A stretch of DNA of 64,000 nucleotides, taken from positions 29,700 to 93,699 of the forward strand of contig DASTBU010000062.1 in the NCBI GenBank assembly GCA_035711845.1, given 5' to 3'. Shown here one piece after another: positions 16,553 to 25,948 of the stretch. This DNA is from DASTBU01 sp035711845. GTDB lineage: Bacteria > Acidobacteriota > Vicinamibacteria > Vicinamibacterales > 2-12-FULL-66-21. Below the pieces are notes generated by a model. It was not told the DNA's origin. It made no database searches and saw only the letters and a program-made list of their open reading frames with translations. The number at the start of each line of letters is the position of its first letter. The first letter of the stretch is position 1. The translations under genes and the position numbers were made by a program.

Positions 16553-17782
16553 CTACTTCTTCTGCCGGAGCCTCAGCTGCGCGATTTGAATGGCGCGCCG
16601 GACCTCGGCGCTGGGGTCGGTCGTCGCGGCCGCCTGCAACGCGGCCGACGCATCCGGGCTGCCGGTAAAGCCGAGGATCACCGCGATCTGCTGGCGGGTC
16701 ACCGGATCCGGGTCCTGCAGGCGCGCGGCGATCTCCGCGGCATGCGATGGACCCAGCTCCACGAGATACTCCAGGGCCTGATCCGCCACATCGTCGTCGG
16801 TCAGCGCGTCGAGGATGCGATCGAGAGAGCGACCGGCGGAAGCGAGCGCGAACGCCATGGCCAGGCGGACACGTTCGTCGCCCTCGGCCGTCATGGCCGC
16901 TTCGATGCGCGGCGCTGTGACTTGTGCGGTGCCGGTACGCGCCAGTCCTTCGTAAGCAGAGCGCCTGTGCGCCGGATAGCCGGACCCCGTCTGTGCCTCG
17001 AACAGCGGGGCGCTGGCCGGATCCCCGATGCGCGCCAGGGCGTCGAGCGCCGCCCGCCCTGCGATACCGCGCACGTAGAACTCGAACTGATCGGTCAGCG
17101 CGGGCACGGCGCCTGTCTCGCGGAGGTCGCCCAACGCGCGCATCGCCGCAAGCCGGACGTCGAGCACCTGGTCGTTGACGCGTCCGACCAGGGGTGCGCC
17201 GGCCTCCCGCACCCGCAGGCGTCCGAGGGCCCTGGCGGCGGCAATCCTCACATTCGGGTCGCGGTCGCTCAACGAGGCAAGCAGCTCGAACCCGGCCGAT
17301 TCTGGCAGCGGCCGCGCCGCAACGATCGCGAGCGTGTATGCGGAATCCTGCCGCACGGAGGGGTACTCGTCGGCGAGGGCGCGCACGAGCGCCCGCTGGA
17401 GATCCGGTGGAACCGGCCAGGGTGTGATCCCTATCGGCGCCAGTTCGAAGGCGTCTTTCGGACTGCGTCCACCTCGCCCGCCCGGCGACTCGACGTAGAT
17501 GCGCGCGACAAGAGCAATCGCGCCTTCACGAATCCCGACCTCCTCGTCAACGATGAGCCGGGCCAGCAGTGGGAGCGCCTCCGGCCCGCCGTGTTCGCGC
17601 AGCGATCCGAGCGCCCTGCGCCGTACGCTCGCGTCCGGGCTGTCCACGTCCTGCGAGATCTGCTGCAGCGACGCGGACGGCGTCGGCTGCTGTGACGCCG
17701 GCGCCTGCCCTGCCGACATGGGACCGATGGGAGCTGCAGCGATGAGCGCTCCAGCGAACAGACCGAGCCAGTGCGCCCGCAT
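16553..17782 (-). CDS. Exported HEAT-repeat protein
   Basis: 409 residues: a signal peptide (MRAHWLGLFAGALIAAAPIG, cleavage near SAGQA) and then about nine HEAT/PBS-lyase-like helical repeats, recognisable by recurring D-P-VR-AA--AL patterns such as DPNVRIAAARALGRL and VLDVRLAAMRALGDL. Such solenoids mediate protein-protein contacts; no catalytic residues are seen. The start shares one base with the stop of the barrel gene upstream (TGATG), so the two are probably translated together in the envelope. Confidence 0.8.
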   Translation of the reverse strand: MRAHWLGLFAGALIAAAPIGPMSAGQAPASQQPTPSASLQQISQDVDSPDASVRRRALGSLREHGGPEALPLLARLIVDEEVGIREGAIALVARIYVESPGGRGGRSPKDAFELAPIGITPWPVPPDLQRALVRALADEYPSVRQDSAYTLAIVAARPLPESAGFELLASLSDRDPNVRIAAARALGRLRVREAGAPLVGRVNDQVLDVRLAAMRALGDLRETGAVPALTDQFEFYVRGIAGRAALDALARIGDPASAPLFEAQTGSGYPAHRRSAYEGLARTGTAQVTAPRIEAAMTAEGDERVRLAMAFALASAGRSLDRILDALTDDDVADQALEYLVELGPSHAAEIAARLQDPDPVTRQQIAVILGFTGSPDASAALQAAATTDPSAEVRRAIQIAQLRLRQKK

Positions 17783-18513
17783 CAGAAGCGCACCGCGAGG
17801 AACGCGCTGATCGGGAGCGACCAGCGGCTGCCTGTGTCGTTGACGACCGCGAGCGCGGGATCGTCGAAGATGGCCTCGGCGCCCGGCTTGCCATGGAAGC
17901 GAATTCCCATCTCCGCGCCGATCGACAGCGTGTCGGACAGGTCGCGGCTCACGCCCGCGTCAGCTCCGATGAAGAACAGCGTGGACGACTTGAAGTACGG
18001 CTGATCGGCCAGCGTCAGCCCGAGTTCCGGGATCCGGATCGTGACGTCGGTGGACTGCAGGAATCGGAGCCCGATGAGCCCCCCCACATAGGTGCGCGTG
18101 GGCCCTTCTGGAAGGAAGTAGTAGCGGAGACCGCCATCGATGTCGAACGCGTCGCCATTCGAGAATCGCGTGTACAGGGGAAAGCCGCCAACGGAGCCTG
18201 TGATCCGTTCGGTGCCGTTGAATCGTGCGTACGCAAAACTGACGACCGCTTCCTTGTTGTAGTCGAGGCCGTAACTGCCGAGGAATCGCACACGCAACCC
18301 GTCGCTGAAGTGATTGCTGTATGCCTGCTCGACGAACACGGCCGGCGTTCCTTCGATCGTTCCAACCCCTTCCTCGATCACGTTACCGCCGAGGCCGAGA
18401 CCAGTCCCCACCGACACGCTCACCGATCGTACGCCCTCGACCCCCTGCGCGCTCGCAACGGGCACCAGGCCCATGACGAGCGGCACCACGACGACAGCCA
18501 CACGAATATTCAT
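17782..18513 (-). CDS. Small outer-membrane beta-barrel protein
   Basis: 243 residues from ATG 18513, preceded by CAGGAG twelve bases upstream. A clear signal peptide (MNIRVAVVVVPLVMGLVPVASAQG) is followed by alternating amphipathic strands (RVRFLGSYGLDYNKEAVVSF, TYVGGLIGLRFL, SIGAEMGIRFHG) and a C-terminal strand ending SAFLAVRF; the terminal Phe is the Bam recognition residue. The size fits an 8- to 10-strand OmpA/OmpW-like barrel. No specific function is assigned. Coupled to the HEAT-repeat protein downstream. Confidence 0.75.
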   Translation of the reverse strand: MNIRVAVVVVPLVMGLVPVASAQGVEGVRSVSVSVGTGLGLGGNVIEEGVGTIEGTPAVFVEQAYSNHFSDGLRVRFLGSYGLDYNKEAVVSFAYARFNGTERITGSVGGFPLYTRFSNGDAFDIDGGLRYYFLPEGPTRTYVGGLIGLRFLQSTDVTIRIPELGLTLADQPYFKSSTLFFIGADAGVSRDLSDTLSIGAEMGIRFHGKPGAEAIFDDPALAVVNDTGSRWSLPISAFLAVRF

Positions 18514-18608
18514 CAACGCCAGCTCCTGACTTGTGTCGTCCCCAATAGCCGCCAGCCCGTCGCTGGTGCTCGCGGAACAATGAGGCGCTGTTTGGATTAT
18601 AGCGGCCG

Positions 18609-21029
18609 TTAGTCGATGCGCAGCGACTCGATCGGATCCACGCGGCTCGCGCGGCGCGCTGGCACGTAGCTCGCCAGCATTCCGATACCCATCATCATGA
18701 TCGCCATGGCGACGAACACGGCGGGCTCCAGCGCGCTGACCTCGTACAGCAGCGCTTCCAGGAGGCGCGTCGACGCCAGCGCCGCCGCGATTCCGACGAC
18801 GGTGCCGATCAACACCACCTTCGCCCCCTGCGAGACCACCAGCCGCCGCACCGCGCCGGCTGTGGCGCCGAGCGCCATGCGGACGCCGATCTCCCGCGTC
18901 CGCTCGGCGACCACGTACGACAGCACGCCGTACAACCCGACGGCGCCCAGGATCATCGCGAGCACCGAGATGACGCCGAGCGTCAGCATCGTGAACGACA
19001 GCTGCACCAGGGACCGCTGCGCCAGGAACTCCATGGTGAATTCGCGGTACACTGGCGCTTCCGGCGCCACCTGCCGCACGAGCTCGCGCACCTCCTGGAC
19101 CAGGCTCGCGGCGCGCGGCGACTTGACGACATAGGCGGGCGATCCCATCCCCCACGCGGCCGGCGTCGGTCCCGTCAGCGGGAAGTACACGATGGCTTCA
19201 CCGGCGTCCCGCCAGTCGTCCTGTTTCACATCCTCCACCACGCCGACCACGGTGAACCACTGCGCCGGGGCCGCGGCGCGACGAATCCGCTGTCCGAGCG
19301 GATCCTGATCGGGCCAGAGCCGCGCAGCCGCCGACCGGCTGATGATGACGTTGCTGTTCGGCGTGATCGCTTCATCGGGTGTGAACGGGCGTCCCCGCAG
19401 CAGGTCGATCCCCATGACGCGGAAGTAATCGCCGCCGGTGAAGTTCTGATCGAGCAGCGCTCCGCTGCCGTCCGGGTCCATCGCCTCGGTGACGAACCGC
19501 CCCGCGCCCGTTCCTTCGTCGAGCGGGATGTTGTTGACGACTCCCACGGCGGTCACGCCGGGAAGGGCGCGCAGGCGGTCCATGACGTCCAGATGGAGGC
19601 GTCCCCAGCTCGGCCCGTCGGTGAGGTGCGCCTGTTCCGGCGCGAACTGGAAGGTGTAGATGTCGGCGGTGTCGTAGCCGGGATCGACGGTGCGCAGCCG
19701 CTGAAAGCTCTGCACCAGCAGCGCGGAGCCGATGAGCAGCACCAGCGCGAGGGCCGTCTGTCCCACGACGAGCGCATCACGCCCCAGGTGGCGGCGGCCG
19801 GTGCTGCCGCGGGACCCCTCGCGAAGGCGAGCGAGATCCGGCGACGATGCGTGGAGCGCTGGTACGGCACCACAGGCCAGCGCGGCGAGCACCACGAGCG
19901 CGAACGCGGCGGCCAGCGTGGACAGGTCGAGCCCGACGAGGCCGAGGCGGGGGATGCCTTCGGGGGCGGCGCGCAGGAAGAGCGGCAGCGTCAACGCGCT
20001 GAGGATCACGGCCAGCACGCCCGCCGGCAGCGCCACGAGGAACGCCTCTGCCATCTGCAGCCGGACGAGCTGCGTGCGCGACGCACCAATCGCGCGGCGC
20101 ACCGCCAGGTCGCGGCGCCGCCCCTCGGCGCGGACCAGGAAGAGATTCGCGACGTTGGCGCAGGCGATGAGCATCACGACCGCAACTGCGCCCAGCAGCA
20201 CCCACAGGGACGTGCGGGCGGTCGGGCCCACGAGGCGGTCGAGCAGCGGCTCCACGACCGCACTGTGCCGCTCGATGAGCCGGGCGTAGTTGGGGGGGCC
20301 GCCGAAGCGCCCCGGGAGCTCCTTCGAGAGCCTCGTGAGCTCGACAGCGACCTGCTCGCGCGTGACCCCGGACTTCATGCGCGCGACCACTGGGGCGCCG
20401 AGTTGGCCGGGGCGAACATCGGCGGCTCGGAACTCGCCGGCCACCCAGAGCAGCGTCCCGTCGCTCGGAAAGCTGAACTCCGGCGGCATGACGCCTATGA
20501 CTTGACGCATCTCCCCCGAGATGAAGTACATCTTTCCGACTACCGCGGGATCGCGACCGAACCAGCTGGTCCAGAGCTGGTCGCTGATCAGCACGACACG
20601 ATCTTCGTCGGGCGTCGGGAGGCGCCCGACCTGCGGGCGCACGCCGAGCGTGGCGTAGATGTCGTTTGTCGGCCACGCCATCGGGATCCGTTCGACACGA
20701 TCCTCCGTCCGCAGCGTCGAGGTCCCTCCACCGAACAGGAAGATGCCGTCGAGAAGCTTCGAGTGCTCCCTGTAATGCAGGTAGAACTCGGGACCGAGGC
20801 CGAAGCGCTCGGGAAGGTCCGACCCGGGCGCCGTGCCCGCTACAACGACGAGGCGATCCGCGTCGGGGAAGGGCAGCGGCCGGAGCAGGACGGTGTTGAC
20901 GACGCTGAACATTCCGACCACCGCTCCGATGGCGAGCGCGAGGGTGGCGACGGAGGTGACGAGAAAGCCCGGGGTGCGGAGGAGCGCCCGCCAGGCGTGA
21001 CGGAAGTCCGACATCCACTGCATGATCAC
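18609..21029 (-). CDS. ADOP-type orphan ABC permease (MacB/FtsX-like)
   Basis: 806 residues. Starts at GTG 21029, well placed behind AAGGAGGGG. Architecture: an N-terminal cytoplasmic stub, transmembrane helix (LVTSVATLALAIGAVVGMFSVV), large periplasmic MacB_PCD domain, three helices of a first FtsX module, a second periplasmic domain, and a second FtsX module ending SYVPARRASRVDPIESLRID. The duplicated layout without an ATPase defines the acidobacterial duplicated orphan permease (ADOP) family, which is numerous in Acidobacteria. No ABC ATPase gene adjoins it, so its energy source and substrate are unknown. Confidence 0.88.
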   Translation of the reverse strand: MIMQWMSDFRHAWRALLRTPGFLVTSVATLALAIGAVVGMFSVVNTVLLRPLPFPDADRLVVVAGTAPGSDLPERFGLGPEFYLHYREHSKLLDGIFLFGGGTSTLRTEDRVERIPMAWPTNDIYATLGVRPQVGRLPTPDEDRVVLISDQLWTSWFGRDPAVVGKMYFISGEMRQVIGVMPPEFSFPSDGTLLWVAGEFRAADVRPGQLGAPVVARMKSGVTREQVAVELTRLSKELPGRFGGPPNYARLIERHSAVVEPLLDRLVGPTARTSLWVLLGAVAVVMLIACANVANLFLVRAEGRRRDLAVRRAIGASRTQLVRLQMAEAFLVALPAGVLAVILSALTLPLFLRAAPEGIPRLGLVGLDLSTLAAAFALVVLAALACGAVPALHASSPDLARLREGSRGSTGRRHLGRDALVVGQTALALVLLIGSALLVQSFQRLRTVDPGYDTADIYTFQFAPEQAHLTDGPSWGRLHLDVMDRLRALPGVTAVGVVNNIPLDEGTGAGRFVTEAMDPDGSGALLDQNFTGGDYFRVMGIDLLRGRPFTPDEAITPNSNVIISRSAAARLWPDQDPLGQRIRRAAAPAQWFTVVGVVEDVKQDDWRDAGEAIVYFPLTGPTPAAWGMGSPAYVVKSPRAASLVQEVRELVRQVAPEAPVYREFTMEFLAQRSLVQLSFTMLTLGVISVLAMILGAVGLYGVLSYVVAERTREIGVRMALGATAGAVRRLVVSQGAKVVLIGTVVGIAAALASTRLLEALLYEVSALEPAVFVAMAIMMMGIGMLASYVPARRASRVDPIESLRID

Positions 21030-21550
21030 AGTCGTACCCCTCCTTGGGGATTGGGGTATTCGACGGAGGTAAGGGCTCAGGAGTTTGCCGAACGATCAGA
21101 AAGGAGGGACGAACGAAATTCCCGAACGACGGCAGGGCGCCGCGGATTGACAGGGTCATCCGGCGCTGCCAGCGCAGGTGGCCGCGCCGACGTGGCGCGC
21201 AATCCATCGTTCGTGAGTTCTTGATGGAGATCGAGCTTCTGCCGACCGCGCGCCCGAACCACCGACACGCGAGCCCGTTCTCCAGTGGGTTGAAGCGCTG
21301 GCAGGGGCCGTCGTCGACCCCAGGCGCGGAGACCAGGACGACCCCCTCGGCGGGGTCGTGCACATCCTGCTCGGCGATGCCACCGACGTCGATATCGTGC
21401 TCGCCCGTTGGGGGGTGGGAATCGGACATTGTCGGCCGTGCCGAGACGGTTACCATCACCCAGGGCGTCCGCATCCGCGGACCGCGAATCTCATCCTTCT
21501 GAAGCTGGCTGATCTCGACCGTCAGGGGCGCAGATGCGCCGCGCGCGCCG
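21030..21550. other. 521-bp gap between ADOP permease and carboxyltransferase genes
   Basis: Contains the ADOP ribosome-binding site (AAGGAGGGG on the - strand near 21037-21045) and presumably its promoter. Several short frames cross it on both strands (for example a - strand frame reading MSDSHPPTGEHDIDVGG), but none has a recognisable domain or a good start site. I see no convincing gene. Confidence 0.4.
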
Positions 21551-23092
21551 TCAGAGCGGAATATTGCCGTGCTTCCTGGGCGGGTTCCTGTCGCGTTTGG
21601 TCTCGAGCCTGGCGAGCGCCGCGATCAGGCGCGTGCGGGTCTGGCGGGGCCGGATCACCTCGTCTATGAAGCCCCGCGAGGCGGCGACGTAAGGGTTGGC
21701 GAACTTTTCCCGGAATTCCGCGACCTTCTGTGCGCGGAGTTCCGAGGGGTCCGCGGCACCCTCGAGCTCCCTCTTATAAAGGATGTTCACCGCGCCCTCG
21801 GGCCCCATCACGGCGATTTCGGCCGTCGGCCACGCGAAGTTCACATCCGTTCGGATGTGCTTGCTCGACATCACGCAGTAGGCGCCGCCGTACGCCTTGC
21901 GCGTGATCACCGTCACCTTCGGCACGGTGGCTTCGGCGAACGCAAACAGCAGCTTGGCGCCATGACGGATGATGCCGCCGTATTCCTGGCGCGTACCCGG
22001 GAGGAAGCCGGGAACGTCCTCGAAGGTGACCAGCGGAATATTGAACGCGTCGCAGAAACGGACGAACCGCGCCGCCTTCACCGACGCATCGATGTCGAGC
22101 GTCCCGGCCAGGTGCGCGGGCTGATTCGCGACGATCCCGACGCTGCGCCCGCCGAGCCGCGCGAAGCCGACGATGACGTTGCGCGCGTAGTGCCGGTGGA
22201 CTTCCAGGAACCCGCCGTCGTCGGCTACCGACTGAATCAGATCGTGCATGTCGTAGGGCTGGTTGGCAGAGGCCGGTACGAGCCGATCGAGTGCCTCGTC
22301 CTCGCGATCGATCGGATCGGGCGAATCGTGGCGCGGCGGCGAGTCGAGGTTGTTCGAGGGCAGATAGCCGAGCAGCTCGCGAATGAGTTGCAGGCACTCG
22401 CGATCGTCGGCGACCGAGAAGTGCGCAACGCCGCTCATCTCGTTGTGGGTCGCCGCCCCGCCGAGCTGTTCCTTCGTGACCTCCTCGTGCGTGACGGTCC
22501 GAATGACATCGGGCCCCGTCACGAACATGTAGCTCGTGCCCTGGACCATGATGTTGAAATCGGTGATCGCCGGCGAGTAGACCGCACCGCCCGCGCAGGG
22601 GCCCATGATGGCGGAGATCTGCGGCACGACGCCCGATGCCATCGTGTTCCTGAGGAAGATGTCCGCGTATCCGCCGAGCGAGAGCACGCCTTCCTGGATG
22701 CGCGCGCCGCCCGAGTCGTTCAGCCCGACGACCGGCGCGCCCATTTTCATCGCGAGATCCATGATCTTCACGATCTTGGCCGCGTTCGTCTCCGACAGCG
22801 ACCCGCCGAACACCGTGAAGTCCTGGGCGAAGGCGTAGACCGGGCGGCCACCGACGCGTCCCACTCCGGCCACGACGCCGTCGCCCGGGATGATCTGCTC
22901 GCCCATGCCGAAGTCGAGGCAGCGGTGCGTGACCAGCCTGTCGACCTCGTCGAAGCTCCCCGGATCGAACAGCAGGTCGATGCGCTCGCGCGCGGTCAGC
23001 TTTCCGGCCTCGTGCTGTCGTTTCAGGCGGTCCTCGCCGCCGCCGAGCGCGGCACGGCGCTCCAGTTCTTCGAGATACTTCAGCGGATCCAT
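21551..23092 (-). CDS. pccB: Acyl-CoA carboxylase carboxyltransferase subunit (propionyl-CoA carboxylase beta-like)
   Basis: 513 residues with both crotonase-like halves. The N-terminal half shows KLTARERIDLLFDPGSF, FGGSLSE and LNDSGGARIQEGV; the C-terminal half shows the CoA/biotin oxyanion blocks VPGFLPGTRQEYGGIIRHGAK and YGGAYCVMSSKHI. The enzyme transfers CO2 from carboxybiotin to propionyl- or a similar short-chain acyl-CoA. In YGGAYxVM the residue that influences acyl-chain choice in characterised beta subunits is Asp or Ile; here it is Cys. It shares one base with the transaldolase stop (TGATG). Biotin carboxylase and carrier lie about 5 kb away. Confidence 0.92.
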   Translation of the reverse strand: MDPLKYLEELERRAALGGGEDRLKRQHEAGKLTARERIDLLFDPGSFDEVDRLVTHRCLDFGMGEQIIPGDGVVAGVGRVGGRPVYAFAQDFTVFGGSLSETNAAKIVKIMDLAMKMGAPVVGLNDSGGARIQEGVLSLGGYADIFLRNTMASGVVPQISAIMGPCAGGAVYSPAITDFNIMVQGTSYMFVTGPDVIRTVTHEEVTKEQLGGAATHNEMSGVAHFSVADDRECLQLIRELLGYLPSNNLDSPPRHDSPDPIDREDEALDRLVPASANQPYDMHDLIQSVADDGGFLEVHRHYARNVIVGFARLGGRSVGIVANQPAHLAGTLDIDASVKAARFVRFCDAFNIPLVTFEDVPGFLPGTRQEYGGIIRHGAKLLFAFAEATVPKVTVITRKAYGGAYCVMSSKHIRTDVNFAWPTAEIAVMGPEGAVNILYKRELEGAADPSELRAQKVAEFREKFANPYVAASRGFIDEVIRPRQTRTRLIAALARLETKRDRNPPRKHGNIPL

Positions 23093-23745
23093 CAGGCTTT
23101 GACGGCCTGCGCCTTTTCCCAGTCCTTGAGGAATTTCTCGAGCCCGATGTCGGTCAGCGGGTGCTTGAACATCGAGTCGATCACGGCCGCCGGACAGGTG
23201 CAGATGTCGGCGCCCATGCGCGCCGCTTCGACGATGTGAATCGGGTGCCGGACGGAGGCGACCAGAATCTCCGTGGAGAACTCGTAGTTCTCGTAGATGT
23301 CGACGATTTCGCCGACCAGCGCCATCCCCGAGGTTGCGATGTCGTCGAGCCGGCCGACGAACGGACTGACGAACGTGGCGCCGACCTTCGCGGCGATGAG
23401 CGCCTGTGTAGGAGAGAAGACCAGCGTGACGTTGACGCGAATGGCTTCCGACGAGAGCGCCTTGCAGGCCTTGACGCCTTCCTTCGTGAACGGCACCTTG
23501 ACCACGATGTGCTCGTCGATCCCGGCGAGGTCGCGCCCCTCGCGGATCATCCCCTCGGCGTCGGTGGCGACCACCTCGGCGCTCGTCGGCCCCTTCACGA
23601 TCTGACAGATCCTCTTGAGGATGCCTCGATAATCGCCGCCTTCTTTGGCCAGCAGCGACGGATTGGTGGTAATGCCATCGATGATGCCGAGCGGCACCAG
23701 CGCTTCGATCTCCTTCAGATTTCCGGAATCAATGAACAGCTTCAT
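23092..23745 (-). CDS. Transaldolase / fructose-6-phosphate aldolase family
   Basis: 217 residues starting at ATG 23745. A TIM-barrel class I aldolase of the short transaldolase (TalC/FSA) group: KLFIDSGNLKEI, GITTNPSLLAKEGGD, the Schiff-base lysine in VVKVPFTKEG (Lys83), NVTLVFSPTQALIAAKVGA and the SPFVGRLDD phosphate-binding block. At about 217 residues it matches this group rather than the long TalB type. Likely acts in the non-oxidative pentose phosphate pathway. Its stop overlaps the pccB start. Confidence 0.9.
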   Translation of the reverse strand: MKLFIDSGNLKEIEALVPLGIIDGITTNPSLLAKEGGDYRGILKRICQIVKGPTSAEVVATDAEGMIREGRDLAGIDEHIVVKVPFTKEGVKACKALSSEAIRVNVTLVFSPTQALIAAKVGATFVSPFVGRLDDIATSGMALVGEIVDIYENYEFSTEILVASVRHPIHIVEAARMGADICTCPAAVIDSMFKHPLTDIGLEKFLKDWEKAQAVKA

Positions 23746-23835
23746 GGTGCAACCCCCGGAATTGCCAACACGCCAGAATTGCGTGAATTGCCCGCCCTCG
23801 CGTCTTGCGCTTCGGCGGGGCAGACGTTCGGACCG

Positions 23836-23885
23836 CCTCGACCCGACAACCTTGACTCGATTGCGCAAGTCCTGACGGGTCGAGG
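23836..23885 (-). terminator. Stem-loop after the hslVU-FAH operon
   Basis: A perfect 10-bp inverted repeat, CCTCGACCCG (23836-23845) and CGGGTCGAGG (23876-23885), begins three bases beyond the FAH-family stop on the - strand. The loop is 30 nt and there is no U-tract, so this is not a textbook intrinsic terminator. Its position suggests transcript-end protection or partial termination. Confidence 0.45.
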
Positions 23886-23888
23886 CCT

Positions 23889-24680
23889 CTATGACGCCAG
23901 CGGCGCCGCCCGAACCGCCAGGCCGACGGGGTTCGACAGCTCGCCGACCCCCTCCACCTTTATCGTGACACGATCGCCGGGCTGAATGGGCCCGATTCCC
24001 GCCGGCGTGCCGGTCGAGATGATATCGCCGGGCAGCAGCGTCATGACCGACGAGATGAAGGCGACGAGCCGATCGATTGAAAAGATCAGCTCGCGCGTGG
24101 ACGACGACTGCCGCCGCGTGTCGTTGACCCATCCTTCGACGGCGATGCCGCCGGTCGAGTGATAGTCGAGTCCGCTCGCGATACACGGCCCGATGGGCGC
24201 GAACGTGTCGAACCCCTTCGCGCGCGTGTACTGGACGTCCCTGGCCTGCAATTCCCGCGCGGTCACATCGTTGACGCACGTCAGCCCGAACACGTAACGG
24301 TGCGCATCGTTCGGCCCAACGCGCCAGGCCTGCGCGCCGATGACGACGCCCACCTCAGCCTCGTGATCGACGCGGCCGACACCTTCGGGAATGACGATTG
24401 GATCCCCCGGGCCGATCACCGCGGTGGACGGCTTGATGAAGATCATCGGCTCGGCCGGCAGCGGCTTGTGCTGCTCGGCCGCATGATCCTTGTAGTTCAG
24501 CCCCACGGCAACGATCTTGGACGGCACGATCGGCGGCAGCAGCCTGTGGCCGCTGGAGCCGACGGGCTCGCCGAGCTCATAGGATCCGAAGATGTCGCCG
24601 TCGATCAACCGCCACCTGCCGTCCTCTTCGACGACGTGTCGCGCGGTTCCCTTGTGCAGGATTCTGTAGAAACGTCTCAT
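23889..24680 (-). CDS. Fumarylacetoacetate hydrolase (FAH) family protein
   Basis: 263 residues. A short N-terminal domain is followed by the FAH fold: VAVGLNYKDHAAE, PMIFIKPSTAVIGPGDPIV, the metal-binding DHEAEVGVVIG acidic cluster, FGLTCVNDVTARELQ, and LLPGDIISTGTPAGIG. This pattern matches 2-hydroxyhepta-2,4-diene-1,7-dioate isomerase/acylpyruvase-type members. The actual substrate cannot be read. The start overlaps the stop of the FnIII lipoprotein (ATGA). Confidence 0.87.
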   Translation of the reverse strand: MRRFYRILHKGTARHVVEEDGRWRLIDGDIFGSYELGEPVGSSGHRLLPPIVPSKIVAVGLNYKDHAAEQHKPLPAEPMIFIKPSTAVIGPGDPIVIPEGVGRVDHEAEVGVVIGAQAWRVGPNDAHRYVFGLTCVNDVTARELQARDVQYTRAKGFDTFAPIGPCIASGLDYHSTGGIAVEGWVNDTRRQSSSTRELIFSIDRLVAFISSVMTLLPGDIISTGTPAGIGPIQPGDRVTIKVEGVGELSNPVGLAVRAAPLAS

Positions 24681-25948
24681 CTCGCAGTCACTTCCTGGCG
24701 CCCGGACTGAGCGCTGGTGTTGGGCGGGCTGGCCTTGTCCACAGCGACGAGCGCGTACACGTATCGCACACCCGACTGCACCGAGGTGTCGCGGTGGTTC
24801 GGCTCGCGAATGGGCTCGGCCATGAGCGGCTGAAGTGTGTCACCCGGCGCTTCGCCGCGCAAGACCACGTAGCCCGCCAGATCGGGCTCGATATTCGGGT
24901 CCCAGCTGAGACTGACGCCGTCGGGGCCCGCAACGACCTGCAGGCCCTTCGGGGCGGCCGGCGGGAAGATGTCGCGCGGTGTGGCGCACGCCGGTTCGGG
25001 CGCGGCGCTCTCGATTGCGATGTTCTGCACGGTCTGCACGCTGCGCACCGCGAAACATCGCTCGTCGCCGAAGCTCACCGGACCGAGCTCGAAGGCGGCC
25101 GCCGTGAGTGGCTTCTCGTTCAACGCCAGCCGGTCCTCCGCCGACGGATAGACGTTGAAGGACAGGGCCGCTCCTGACCCCTCGACCGGCGGAATCCAGG
25201 TGATCAGAAACAGCTTCTCGGTGAACTTGACATCGATCCCGCCTGGCGGCGCCGGCGGCGGCAGGAGCGGCACAGCCACACGCTGCGCGGGCGGCCCCGG
25301 TCTCCCACCTCGCGTGACGCCGCGCAGCGCATAGACGCGCACGGGGAACGCGGAGGCGCTCTCCGCGCTGTCCCTTCCAGCTGCCGCGGGCACGCCGGCA
25401 ACCGGTGGCAGCGTCTGCTCTCCACGTCCGCCCAGGCCTTTCTCGTCGACGTTCTGCGCGGAACCGGCCCCCCGGCCTGCGGCTGCCGGCTCGATCGCGA
25501 CAGGCTCGAGCTTGTGCGCGGTCAGCTCTTCGATGAAAACCGCACGGTCGCCGGGTGCGGGGCGTGTGTCGGAGGGGTCGAGGGGCGGCTCCGGCTCGCC
25601 TTCCTCCGGGGCTGGCTTCACCTGAACCGTTCCCACCAGCCGCTCCTTCGCCAGCAAATCCTGATTGGGAACCGTCGGCGCGCCCGGCGCGACAGTGATG
25701 GCGTAGACCTCGACACGATCGAGCGCGACGGGCCCCGGTCCGTTCTGATTCCTGGTCGGAAGCGTGAACCGGAGCTCCACGTCAGATTCGATGCGGCGGG
25801 CCACGATGTCGACTGCGGGCGCCGGCACGAGACGCAGCGGCGCCAGGGGCGGCCCCTTCTTTCCGCACCCGGCGGCGATCAATGCTGCGAGCCCGCCGGC
25901 CCAGAGAACCCGCTGCAGCGGAATCCACTCAATGCGCAGGTCGATCAC
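24677..25948 (-). CDS. Lipoprotein with fibronectin type III-like domains
   Basis: 423 residues from GTG 25948, overlapping the hslU stop (GTGA). The signal peptide ends in a lipobox, LIAAGCGKKGPPLAP; the CGKKGP motif directly after the lipidated Cys recalls LptM/YifL-type small lipoproteins. The remainder is beta-rich with at least two FnIII-like units, the last being SWDPNIEPDLAGYVVLRGEA and YVYALVAVDKASPPN, separated by a Pro/Gly/Ala-rich linker. Role unknown. The position between hslU and the FAH gene looks like an operon passenger. Confidence 0.75.
   Translation of the reverse strand: MIDLRIEWIPLQRVLWAGGLAALIAAGCGKKGPPLAPLRLVPAPAVDIVARRIESDVELRFTLPTRNQNGPGPVALDRVEVYAITVAPGAPTVPNQDLLAKERLVGTVQVKPAPEEGEPEPPLDPSDTRPAPGDRAVFIEELTAHKLEPVAIEPAAAGRGAGSAQNVDEKGLGGRGEQTLPPVAGVPAAAGRDSAESASAFPVRVYALRGVTRGGRPGPPAQRVAVPLLPPPAPPGGIDVKFTEKLFLITWIPPVEGSGAALSFNVYPSAEDRLALNEKPLTAAAFELGPVSFGDERCFAVRSVQTVQNIAIESAAPEPACATPRDIFPPAAPKGLQVVAGPDGVSLSWDPNIEPDLAGYVVLRGEAPGDTLQPLMAEPIREPNHRDTSVQSGVRYVYALVAVDKASPPNTSAQSGRQEVTAR

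Noticed and set aside
16416..16589. Short + strand ORF of about 57 codons behind GGAGG
   Set aside because: No similarity or conserved features, overlaps the end of the HEAT gene; possible but unsupported.
21077..21474. Short frames between ADOP and pccB genes
   Set aside because: No plausible start sites or motifs on either strand; treated as non-coding.
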